From: Aquificota bacterium
GTDB lineage: Bacteria > Aquificota > Aquificia > Aquificales > Hydrogenothermaceae
Reading direction: 5' to 3'
Assembly (NCBI GenBank): GCA_013153295.1
Contig: JAADEV010000044.1
Location: 1-9,316, forward strand
Length of the DNA stretch: 9,316 nucleotides
Shown here: positions 1 to 6,274 of the stretch, one piece after another
Layout: every line of letters begins with the position of its first letter
Position numbering within the stretch: the stretch's first letter is position 1
The notes under the pieces: model-generated
Told to the model about the DNA's origin: nothing
What the model saw: only the letters and a program-made list of their open reading frames with translations
Database searches by the model: none
Translations under genes and position numbers: made by a program

Positions 1-259
1 TTGATAAGTGAACCGCCTTTTATTTCACTACGTTTTATCTGAACTACGTGGGATAGAAAGTAAAAATAAGTTCTATCATCTTTAGTATAGACTACCCAGT
101 TTTATCTGAACTACGTGGGGTAGAAAGAGGGTTAGTCCTGCAAGGGGTTTTACATCTCTGTAAAAGTTTTATCTGAACTAAGTGGGGTAGAAAGATAAAT
201 GCAAGGCTTCCATCATCAAACCTTTTATAAGTTTTATCTGAACTATGTGGGGTAGAAAC
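1..259 (+). CRISPR. CRISPR array, right-hand end (4 repeats, 3 full spacers)
   Basis: Four 29-nt repeats lie at 32-60, 99-127, 166-194 and 231-259. The shared sequence starts GTTTTATCTG and ends GGTAGAAAG. Spacers are 61-98 (38 nt), 128-165 (38 nt) and 195-230 (36 nt). Bases 1-31 are the right length to be the remainder of another spacer, so the array probably continues left of the window. A short inverted repeat, CTAC (repeat positions 13-16) with GTAG (22-25), predicts a 4-bp hairpin, and the last eight bases (GTAGAAAG) resemble the 5' handle left on crRNAs by Cas6-type processing. That suggests rightward transcription with the leader to the left. The last repeat is the most divergent (C16T and G29C), as is usual at the leader-distal end. 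No cas gene is present, so the type cannot be assigned; repeat length and handle resemble type I-B or III arrays of thermophiles. Confidence 0.95.
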
Positions 260-330
260 GATGTTATTATATCTAATGATTTGTAGTTTGGGAAGAATTA
301 AGTAATAAAAACTTTATAAAAGATATAAAG

Positions 331-362
331 TATACGCAGAATGATATATACGCAGAATGATA
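331..362. repeat. Perfect 16-bp tandem duplication upstream of thrC
   Basis: The unit TATACGCAGAATGATA occurs twice back to back, at 331-346 and 347-362, with no mismatch. It ends on the first bases of a TATAAT box (361-366) and 22 bases before the thrC Shine-Dalgarno. A recent slippage duplication, or a doubled binding site for a regulator of the thrC-panE transcript, would both explain it; the sequence alone does not distinguish them. Confidence 0.9.
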
Positions 363-366
363 TAAT
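361..366 (+). promoter_or_regulatory. Possible -10 box for the thrC-panE transcript
   Basis: TATAAT matches the sigma-70 -10 consensus exactly and lies 33 bases before the TTG start. No TTGACA-like -35 exists 16-18 bases upstream; that place is taken by the 16-bp tandem repeat, so an activator or an alternative promoter is possible. A second weak candidate is TTGTAG (281-286) with TAATAA (303-308), 16 bases apart. The box lies within an imperfect dyad ATGAT(357-361)/ATCAT(368-372). In AT-rich DNA such matches arise easily by chance. Confidence 0.4.
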
Positions 367-384
367 AATCATCTACTAACTATC

Positions 385-390
385 AGGAGG
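385..390 (+). promoter_or_regulatory. Shine-Dalgarno of thrC
   Basis: AGGAGG lies 9 bases before the TTG at 400. It decides in favour of a TTG start: the nearby ATG at 408 is in another frame, and no ATG or GTG exists in frame before the conserved ThrC N-terminus. Confidence 0.8.
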
Positions 391-399
391 AACTACTTC

Positions 400-1470
400 T
401 TGGGTTTATGTAAGTGGGAAGGGATAATAAAGGCTTATAAAGAATTCCTACCTGTAAGTGAAAAGACCCCAATTATCACACTACACGAAGGAAACACACC
501 GCTTATAAACGCCCCAAACCTGTCAAAAAAGATAGCCCCAGATTTAGACCTTAATATATACCTTAAATATGAAGGGTTAAACCCGACAGGTTCATTTAAA
601 GACAGGGGTATGACTGTAGCCATCTCAAAGGCTAAGGAAAACGGAAAAACAGCTGTTATATGTGCCTCTACAGGAAATACCTCTGCCTCAGCCGCCGCTT
701 ACGCCGCAAGGGCTGGAATGGACGCCTATGTAATACTTCCTAAAGGGGCTGTAGCCCTTGGAAAACTATCACAAGCAATGGTATACGGGGCAAAGATAAT
801 AGCCCTTATGGGAAACTTTGATGATGCCCTTAGTATAGTTAGGGAGATTGGGGAAAAATACCCTGTTGAGGTTGTAAACTCTGTTAACCCATACAGGATA
901 GAAGGGCAGAAAACAGCCTCTTTTGAGATTGTGGATATACTTGGAGATGCCCCAGATTACCATTTTATACCTGTTGGAAACGCAGGGAACATTACAGCTT
1001 ACTGGAAAGGATACAAAGAGTATAAAGAAGCAGGAAAATCAACAAAGCTACCTAAAATGATAGGTTGGCAGGCTGAGGGAGCCGCCCCTATAGTTAAAGG
1101 TTTTCCAATTAGAAATCCCCAGACAATAGCCACAGCAATACGGATAGGGAACCCTTACAGCTGGCAACCTGCCCTTGAGGCGGCAAGGGAAAGTGGAGGA
1201 TTTATAGACGCTGTGTCAGACGAGGAGATACTTGAGGCTTACAGGCTTGTTGCCTCATCTGAAGGGGTTTTCTGTGAACCTGCGTCTGCGGCGTCAATAG
1301 CAGGGGTAATAAAGGCTTACAGAAGGGGATTATTTAAAGGTGGCGAAACTATAGTTTGCACACTTACAGGAAACGGCTTAAAAGACCCTGACACGGTTAT
1401 AAAAGCCAGCGACAAACCTATAGAAATGCCCCCAGATATAAACGAAATAGCTAAATATTTAGGGCTATGA
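400..1470 (+). CDS. thrC: Threonine synthase
   Basis: A 356-residue cytoplasmic PLP enzyme that converts O-phosphohomoserine to threonine and phosphate, the last step of threonine biosynthesis. The PLP lysine is K67 in the motif GSFKDRG (64-70). STGNTS (90-95) and the glycine-rich loop GNAGN (193-197) are the cofactor ring and phosphate contacts expected of the fold-type II family, and TGNGLKD (323-329) near the C-terminus is also conserved. Length fits the short bacterial ThrC class rather than the longer 420-500-residue forms. The N-terminus ([19 protein letters not shown]) matches my recollection of Aquificales ThrC, which together with the AGGAGG 9 bases upstream supports the TTG start. 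It is the first gene of a transcript that includes the overlapping panE-like gene. No attenuator, T-box or threonine-rich leader peptide is seen upstream. Confidence 0.95.
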   Translation: MGLCKWEGIIKAYKEFLPVSEKTPIITLHEGNTPLINAPNLSKKIAPDLDLNIYLKYEGLNPTGSFKDRGMTVAISKAKENGKTAVICASTGNTSASAAAYAARAGMDAYVILPKGAVALGKLSQAMVYGAKIIALMGNFDDALSIVREIGEKYPVEVVNSVNPYRIEGQKTASFEIVDILGDAPDYHFIPVGNAGNITAYWKGYKEYKEAGKSTKLPKMIGWQAEGAAPIVKGFPIRNPQTIATAIRIGNPYSWQPALEAARESGGFIDAVSDEEILEAYRLVASSEGVFCEPASAASIAGVIKAYRRGLFKGGETIVCTLTGNGLKDPDTVIKASDKPIEMPPDINEIAKYLGL

Positions 1471-2405
1471 ATATATTAGTTTATGGGCTTGGGGCTGTTG
1501 GGACTGTATTTGCCACCTTCTTAAAAGAAAAAGGACACACAGTTTACGGAATTACAAAAAGAAAGTATATAAAGTTTTTTAAAGATAACACCTTGTATGT
1601 TTCAGGTATCTGGGGGGAACACAAAGCCACATTAGACGGGGTGTTTTACAACCTAAAACAGCTATCTGATAAAAGGTTTGATGTGGTTTTACTTACAGTA
1701 AAATCCTACGACACAAAGAAAGCAGTAAAACAGCTAAAGGGTATAGTAAAAAAAGATACCTTTCTTATACTTGCCCAAAATGGCTATGGAAACTACGAAA
1801 CAGCAAAACAGTTTATACCCCCTGAAAATATCTTACTTGCAAGGGTAATATTTGGGGCAAAAGTGGAAAAACCATCACAGGCAGTTATAACAGTAAACGC
1901 CGACGATGTGGTAATAGGACAACCGGAAAATTTAGGTAGTGAAGAAAGAATAAAAAAAGTTGTAAACCAGATAAAGTCAGCAGGTATACCTGCCAGATAC
2001 GACAAAGATGTTTATAAAATCCTGTGGGATAAAATACTATACAACTGTGCGTTAAATCCACTTGGGGCTTTACTTGGGGCTACTTACGGACAGCTTGCAG
2101 ATAATCCTGCAACCAGAAAAACAATGAACAACATAATAAAAGAGATATTTACAGTGGCAAAGGCTAACAGTATCCAACTAAGATGGAAAAATCCAACAGA
2201 GTATATAAACCATTTTTACCAAAACCTAATACCACCAACAAGGGAACATTACCCATCAATGTATTACGACCTACAGGCAGGTAAGAAAACAGAGATAGAC
2301 GCATTAAACGGTGCAGTAGTCAAACTTGGAAAGAAAAAGGGAGTAAAAACCCCAGTAAACGAAACAGTAGTATCTTTAGTAAAGTTCGCAGAAAAATCAA
2401 AGTAA
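1467..2405 (+). CDS. panE: 2-dehydropantoate 2-reductase (ketopantoate reductase family)
   Basis: A 312-residue NADPH-dependent reductase, expected to convert ketopantoate to pantoate for pantothenate and coenzyme A synthesis. It opens with the Rossmann motif GLGAVG (7-12), followed by LLTVKS (75-80) and the family QNG (104-106). The C-terminal ApbA domain carries the expected catalytic lysine K189 and N193 in the stretch [15 protein letters not shown] (185-199), then S264 and E276 (TEID), matching the substrate-binding Ser and Glu of E. coli PanE (K176, N180, S244, E256). Its ATG overlaps the thrC stop in ATGA, with only a weak AGGG (1461-1464) in front, so translation is probably coupled to thrC. 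The family also contains reductases of other 2-oxo acids, so the exact substrate is inferred; all four signature residues being present favours PanE. Confidence 0.88.
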   Translation: MNILVYGLGAVGTVFATFLKEKGHTVYGITKRKYIKFFKDNTLYVSGIWGEHKATLDGVFYNLKQLSDKRFDVVLLTVKSYDTKKAVKQLKGIVKKDTFLILAQNGYGNYETAKQFIPPENILLARVIFGAKVEKPSQAVITVNADDVVIGQPENLGSEERIKKVVNQIKSAGIPARYDKDVYKILWDKILYNCALNPLGALLGATYGQLADNPATRKTMNNIIKEIFTVAKANSIQLRWKNPTEYINHFYQNLIPPTREHYPSMYYDLQAGKKTEIDALNGAVVKLGKKKGVKTPVNETVVSLVKFAEKSK

Positions 2406-2473
2406 GTAGCTTTTCAAAAAAAGCAAGGCTATATTAATATGTAAGTGGAGATTTTATGCAGGAGGACTATACT
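2406..2473 (+). other. Gap between panE and gatC with a small A/T hairpin
   Basis: This is the widest gap between plus-strand genes after thrC. It holds a 6-bp inverted repeat, GCTTTT (2409-2414) and AAAAGC (2419-2424), with loop CAAA. No T-run follows, so it is not a convincing intrinsic terminator. TATATT at 2430-2435 could be a -10 box but lacks a good -35. This is the most likely place for a promoter driving gatC-recA and the genes beyond, but the signal is weak and read-through from thrC-panE is equally possible. Confidence 0.35.
2460..2465 (+). promoter_or_regulatory. Shine-Dalgarno that sets the gatC start at GTG 2474
   Basis: AGGAGG lies 8 bases before GTG 2474. The upstream in-frame ATG at 2456 lies immediately before this element and would translate through it, with only GTGGAG (2445-2450), 5 bases upstream, as its own site. 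GTG gives a protein beginning MIDRETV, the usual GatC N-terminus. Confidence 0.75.
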
Positions 2474-2764
2474 GTGATAGATAGGGAAACTGTTATAAAA
2501 GTGGCTAAGTTATCTAAACTCCAGCTTACACAGGAAGAAGTAGAGCTGTTTTCCAAACAGCTTTCAGACATACTTAGGTTTATAGAAAAGTTAGAGGAGT
2601 TAGACACCTCTGATGTAGTTCCATTTTACGAGCTTAACCAACAACCTACACCTATGAGGGAAGATATTCCACAGGAAGGTTTATCAATAGAAGAGGTTTT
2701 AGCCAACGCCCCCCAAAGTGAAAACGGCTTTTTTGTAGTTCCAAGGGTGGTATCAGCAGAATAA
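2474..2764 (+). CDS. gatC: Asp/Glu-tRNA amidotransferase subunit C
   Basis: A 96-residue subunit of the GatCAB complex, which amidates misacylated Glu-tRNA(Gln) and/or Asp-tRNA(Asn) in the cytoplasm. GatC wraps around and stabilises GatA. The family pattern is clear: an N-terminal helical pair (AKLSKLQLTQEEVELF, residues 11-26, and QLSDILRFIEKLEELDTSDV, 29-48), then a P-x-Y/E linker (PFYELN, 50-55), then the conserved RED (62-64) and the C-terminal FFVVPRV (86-92). About 95-100 residues is the normal size. The start is placed at GTG from the Shine-Dalgarno and homology; ATG 2456 would add six residues (MQEDYT, with the GTG then read as Val). gatA and gatB are not in the window, so the subunits are probably scattered. 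recA follows after 27 bases, in the same transcript. Confidence 0.93.
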   Translation: MIDRETVIKVAKLSKLQLTQEEVELFSKQLSDILRFIEKLEELDTSDVVPFYELNQQPTPMREDIPQEGLSIEEVLANAPQSENGFFVVPRVVSAE

Positions 2765-2773
2765 ACAAAATTT

Positions 2774-2780
2774 AAGGAGG
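2774..2780 (+). promoter_or_regulatory. Shine-Dalgarno of recA
   Basis: AAGGAGG lies 11 bases before ATG 2792. The whole gatC-recA gap is 27 bases and is largely taken by this element, leaving no room for a separate SOS-type promoter and operator directly before recA. Confidence 0.75.
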
Positions 2781-2791
2781 TATTTACTTTA

Positions 2792-3826
2792 ATGGCAGAA
2801 AAAACAGCAGAAAAGGTAAAAGAAAAAAAGAAAGATGAGATAAACGAAAAACAGAAAGCCCTAAAAAGTGCCTTAGCCCAGATAGAAAAAAAGTTTGGTA
2901 AAGGGTCTATAATGACCCTGTCATCTGAGGCTATAAAGTCTGTTGAAACAATACCAACAGGTTCCCTTTCCCTTGATATGGCTACAGGGGTAGGGGGAAT
3001 ACCAAGGGGTAAGGTTATAGAGATTTACGGTCCAGAAAGTTCAGGAAAAACGACCTTAACACTGCATATAATAGCAGAGACACAAAAGATGGGTGGGAAG
3101 GCAGTATTTATAGATGCGGAACACGCATTTGACCCTAAATACGCCTCGGCGATAGGTGTTAATGTGGAGGACTTACTTGTATCCCAGCCTGATTACGGAG
3201 AGCAGGCTTTAGAGATAGCAGAGACACTTATAAGAAGCGGTGCTGTAGATGTGGTAATAATAGACAGTGTGGCGGCGTTAGTCCCAAAGGCAGAGATAGA
3301 AGGGGATATAGAGGAATCAAATGTAGGTCTCCACGCAAGGCTTATGTCAAAGGCTATGAGGGTTCTTAAAGGGGCAGTAAACAAATCTAATACAGCCTTA
3401 ATACTTATAAACCAGATAAGGGAGAAGGTAGGGGCTTACGGAAACCCTGAAACAACAACAGGGGGAAGGGCTATAAAATTCTTTGCAGATATGAGGCTGG
3501 AAGTCCGAAAGAAGGATATTAAGGACGGAAGTGAAAAGATAGGAAACAGGGTAAAGGTAAAGGTTGTTAAAAACAAGCTGGCACCACCTTTTAAAGAGGC
3601 TGAATTTGATGTTATATACGGGGAAGGAATATCAAGGGAAGGTGAGATTTTAGACCTTGGGGAGGAGCTTGGGATAATACAGAAAAGTGGAGCTTGGTAT
3701 TCCTACGGAAGTATAAAACTGGGACAGGGTAAAGAGAAGGCAAGGTTATTCCTCAAAGAAAACCCCCAAATAAGGGAGGAGATAGAACAAAAAATTAGAG
3801 AGGAGTTAACCAATGGAGCTAAATGA
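2792..3826 (+). CDS. recA: Recombinase RecA
   Basis: A 344-residue DNA-dependent ATPase that forms filaments on single-stranded DNA and drives homologous pairing and strand exchange. Walker A is GPESSGKT (80-87). The catalytic Glu is E110 in IDAEHAFDP, Walker B is [10 protein letters not shown] (154-163), the L1 region follows near 164-185, and the allosteric Gln is Q208 in INQIREKVG, ahead of L2 with TTTGG (221-225). Two ends are unusual beside E. coli RecA. The N-terminus has about 13 extra residues rich in Lys and Glu, and no internal start codon could remove them. The C-terminus stops at EELTNGAK, so the long acidic autoinhibitory tail is missing. No intein is present. Its last 14 bases overlap the pilT/U gene, and recX lies one gene further on. 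No LexA-box-like sequence is seen in the short upstream gap. Confidence 0.98.
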   Translation: MAEKTAEKVKEKKKDEINEKQKALKSALAQIEKKFGKGSIMTLSSEAIKSVETIPTGSLSLDMATGVGGIPRGKVIEIYGPESSGKTTLTLHIIAETQKMGGKAVFIDAEHAFDPKYASAIGVNVEDLLVSQPDYGEQALEIAETLIRSGAVDVVIIDSVAALVPKAEIEGDIEESNVGLHARLMSKAMRVLKGAVNKSNTALILINQIREKVGAYGNPETTTGGRAIKFFADMRLEVRKKDIKDGSEKIGNRVKVKVVKNKLAPPFKEAEFDVIYGEGISREGEILDLGEELGIIQKSGAWYSYGSIKLGQGKEKARLFLKENPQIREEIEQKIREELTNGAK

Positions 3827-4937
3827 GATTTTAACAAAGGCTGTTAACCAAGGGGCAAGTGATATACACCTTAAGATAGGTAGATACCCTGTTTACAGGA
3901 TAAACAGAAAGTTAACAGATATTACAGATTTTGGAAAGATAACACAGGAGGATATAAAGGGCTTCTTAGAAACAATCCTACAAGGTAGTCAGGATAAGAA
4001 AAGGAAGTTAGAGGAATACGGGGAGCTGGATATATCCTACTCCATATCCGGTGTTAGCAGGTTTAGGGTGAATATATACAAACAGAGGGGTAGTTATGCC
4101 TTCGCCCTCAGGGTGTTAAAGACATATATACCGACATTTGAGGAGCTTAACTTACCGCCTAAACTGGCGGAGATAGCCTTAGAAAACAGGGGGTTGGTTT
4201 TAGTTACAGGTCCAACGGGAACTGGTAAATCAACCACACTGGCGGCGATGATAGAACACAGGAACAAACTAAGGGAAGATGTGATAATCACAATAGAAGA
4301 CCCTATAGAGTATCTTTTTAAAGACAAGAAATGCTACATTGCCCAAAGGGAGATAGGACTTGACACCCACTCATTTGCCACCGCTTTAAGGTCTGCGTTA
4401 AGGGAAGACCCTGATGTTATTATGGTTGGGGAGATGAGGGATTTGGAAACTATAGAAACAGCCCTTAGGGCGGCTGAGACTGGACACCTTGTTTTCTCCA
4501 CATTACACACACAAGGGGCAAAGGACACAATAAACAGGATTATAGATATGTTCCCCTCAGAAGCAAGGAACCACATTAGACTTATGCTTGCCCTTACACT
4601 AAAGGCAGTAATATCACAAAGGTTAATCCCTAAAAAGGACGGAACAGGTGTAGTCCCTGCAGTTGAGATACTGATAAACACAGGGGCGGTGTTTGATGCA
4701 ATTATGGACCCAGACAAGTTTACAACAATACACGACCTTATGGAAAAGGGTAAAAATGAGTATGGTATGCAAACATTTGATATGGCAATACTAGACCTTT
4801 ACAACAGGGGAATGATTTCCTACAACGATGCCCTTGCATACGCCACAAACCCATCTGACCTTGACCTTAGAATTAAAGGTATAACCCCCGGGGGATACGA
4901 CTACGGATACAGCACAGACGAATACGGACTGCAATAG
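3813..4937 (+). CDS. pilT: Type IV pilus retraction ATPase, PilT/PilU family
   Basis: A 374-residue hexameric cytoplasmic ATPase that powers pilus retraction, used for twitching motility, surface attachment and often DNA uptake. An N-terminal PAS-like domain (about 1-105, with ASDIHL at 15-20) precedes the RecA-like motor. Motifs are Walker [10 protein letters not shown] (133-141), Asp box [10 protein letters not shown] (159-168), Walker [11 protein letters not shown] (201-210) and His box STLHT (229-233). The core GEMRDLETI is PilT-like, whereas LAAMI-x2-RN (143-151), [11 protein letters not shown] (178-188) and the C-terminal GMQTFD...[15 protein letters not shown]...DLRIK (318-355) resemble PilU, so the subgroup is not settled. 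The last 16 residues are rich in Gly and Tyr. The ATG overlaps the end of recA by 14 bases, with GAGGAG 8 bases upstream, and the stop abuts the recX start. No other pilus gene is in the window. Confidence 0.93.
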   Translation: MELNEILTKAVNQGASDIHLKIGRYPVYRINRKLTDITDFGKITQEDIKGFLETILQGSQDKKRKLEEYGELDISYSISGVSRFRVNIYKQRGSYAFALRVLKTYIPTFEELNLPPKLAEIALENRGLVLVTGPTGTGKSTTLAAMIEHRNKLREDVIITIEDPIEYLFKDKKCYIAQREIGLDTHSFATALRSALREDPDVIMVGEMRDLETIETALRAAETGHLVFSTLHTQGAKDTINRIIDMFPSEARNHIRLMLALTLKAVISQRLIPKKDGTGVVPAVEILINTGAVFDAIMDPDKFTTIHDLMEKGKNEYGMQTFDMAILDLYNRGMISYNDALAYATNPSDLDLRIKGITPGGYDYGYSTDEYGLQ

Positions 4938-5354
4938 ATGGGGGAGGCAAAATCCTACGCCCTTAAACTACTTGCAAAAAAGGATTACTTTGAAAAGGAG
5001 CTAAGGGACAAGCTGTCAAAAAAAGGCTTTTCTGAGGAGGAGATAGAGGGGGCTATCTCCCACCTTAAAAACCTTGGCTTAATTGACGACAGCAAACTAC
5101 TGGAGAGATACATAGAGTTAGCTGTAAAAAAGGGGAAAAGTGGAGCTTACCTCAGACAAAAACTATACCAGAAAGGTATTTACGATTTTGAGATGGATTA
5201 CAACGATGAGCTACAGTCAGCATTAAACCTTTTACACTCAAAATACAGAAAGGAAAAAAACTACAAAGATATAGTAAAATTTTTAAAAAACAGAGGCTTT
5301 TCCTACTCGGTTATACAAGATGCGGTAAATAAATTTTTAAATGGAGAAGAATGA
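4938..5354 (+). CDS. recX: RecA modulator RecX
   Basis: A 138-residue, highly charged helical protein of the RecX family, which binds RecA filaments in the groove and usually inhibits or tunes them. Three tandem three-helix units are visible, marked by the recurring pattern KLSKKGF (25-31), KLYQKGI (75-81) and FLKNRGF (115-121). The central LGLIDDSKLLERYIE (46-60) matches the family LGYIDD.xxA...I signature in position. It is slightly shorter than the typical 150-200 residues. The start directly follows the pilT/U stop (TAGATG) and has no recognisable Shine-Dalgarno, which implies termination-reinitiation coupled to the motor gene. The stop overlaps the ribF start by 4 bases. RecX normally sits next to recA; here one gene intervenes. 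Identification rests on the repeat pattern and on the neighbourhood. Confidence 0.87.
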   Translation: MGEAKSYALKLLAKKDYFEKELRDKLSKKGFSEEEIEGAISHLKNLGLIDDSKLLERYIELAVKKGKSGAYLRQKLYQKGIYDFEMDYNDELQSALNLLHSKYRKEKNYKDIVKFLKNRGFSYSVIQDAVNKFLNGEE

Positions 5355-6274
5355 AAGTCCTTACAAAGGAAGACATTCCCCTAAACCAACAGGTTGTATG
5401 CACAATAGGAAACTTTGACGGTTTCCACAAAGGACACAAACAGATAATAAACAGACTTATCCAAAGGTCAAAACAGTTAAAAAAACCATCTTTAGTAATA
5501 ACCTTTGAACCACACCCTAAGAAGGTTTTAGACCCTGAAAACGCCCCCTGTAGGATTATAAACCTTGAAACAAAGATGGAGCTTCTTGAAAAGGAAGGTA
5601 TAGACTACCTGTTTATAATAAATTTCTCCCCTGTTTTTGCCACACTTTCCCCTAAAGAGTTTATACAGTTCTTGTGTAAAGGGCTTGGCTGTTCACACCT
5701 TATAGTTGGACACGACTGGCGTTTTGGATACAAAGGGGAAGGTAATACAGAGACAGCAGAACAGCTAGGCAAGGAATACGGTTTAACTGTGGAAGTAGTC
5801 CCACCTGTTTTACTTGGTAATGAAAGGATTAGTAGCACAAAGATTAGACAGCTACTAAAAAGGGGAGAGGTTGATAAAGTATCCCAGTATTTAGGTAGAC
5901 CATACTACCTAAAGGGTAAAGCTGTAGAAGGTAGGAAGTTAGGTTCAAAAATAGGCTTCCCTACAGTAAACATACTGCCCCCACCTGATTTGTGTCTAAA
6001 GAAAGGGGTATACTACGGGGCGTTAGGGTATGGTGATACAGTATACCCATCTGTTATAAACTACGGATTAAGACCTACAGTAGACGGGAAAACCGCCGTT
6101 ATAGAGGCACATATAATAGACAGACAGGTTGATATAAAGCCTTCAAGCTGGGTAAAGGTTTACTTTAAAAAGTTTCTCCGTCCAGAGAAAAAGTTTGAAA
6201 GTATAGACTACCTGAAAAAGCAGATACAGTCTGATGTGGAGGAGGCAAAAAAATTAATCGGAGTGGAAGTATGA
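5351..6274 (+). CDS. ribF: Bifunctional riboflavin kinase / FMN adenylyltransferase
   Basis: A 307-residue cytoplasmic enzyme that phosphorylates riboflavin to FMN and then adenylylates it to FAD. The N-terminal nucleotidyltransferase domain carries GNFDGFHKGH (20-29), the (H/G)xGH-type site, then FEPHP (52-56), VGHDWRFG (119-126) and ISSTKIR (160-166). The C-terminal flavokinase domain has KLGSKIGFPTVN (197-208, including the PTxN metal/ATP motif) and YGLRPTV (238-244), with E252 in IEAHIID at the position of the catalytic Glu. The end, RPEKKFESIDYLKKQIQSDVEEAKK, is the standard family ending. Length is normal. The start overlaps recX in ATGA, with GGAG 4 bases before it, and the stop overlaps the TPR gene in another ATGA. 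Its place in a recombination/pilus run looks like operon packing rather than shared function. Confidence 0.96.
   Translation: MKVLTKEDIPLNQQVVCTIGNFDGFHKGHKQIINRLIQRSKQLKKPSLVITFEPHPKKVLDPENAPCRIINLETKMELLEKEGIDYLFIINFSPVFATLSPKEFIQFLCKGLGCSHLIVGHDWRFGYKGEGNTETAEQLGKEYGLTVEVVPPVLLGNERISSTKIRQLLKRGEVDKVSQYLGRPYYLKGKAVEGRKLGSKIGFPTVNILPPPDLCLKKGVYYGALGYGDTVYPSVINYGLRPTVDGKTAVIEAHIIDRQVDIKPSSWVKVYFKKFLRPEKKFESIDYLKKQIQSDVEEAKKLIGVEV

Noticed and set aside
1..259. Spacers targeting other parts of this window
   Set aside because: I looked for stretches of the spacers elsewhere in the window and saw only chance matches of about nine bases, for example TTAGTATAG.
260..399. tRNA, T-box or threonine attenuator upstream of thrC
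   Set aside because: No cloverleaf, T-box core, Thr-codon-rich leader peptide or terminator/antiterminator pair can be drawn; the region is simply AT-rich with the tandem repeat.
2409..2424. GCTTTT-CAAA-AAAAGC hairpin after panE as an intrinsic terminator
   Set aside because: The stem is almost all A/T and no T-run follows on either strand, so it would be a poor terminator. It is kept only as a description of the gap.
2792..3826. Possible intein in recA
   Set aside because: Thermophile recA genes sometimes carry inteins, but the frame is continuous at normal length, with no insertion at Walker A or L2.
4334..4717. 127-codon open frame on the minus strand inside the pilT/U gene
   Set aside because: It lies wholly inside a gene with clear motifs, has no Shine-Dalgarno or family resemblance, and its Ser/Ile-rich composition is that of an antisense shadow. 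The other minus-strand frames at 435-623, 769-963, 1793-2005, 3193-3384, 4094-4327, 5605-5838 and 6299-6487 fail in the same way.
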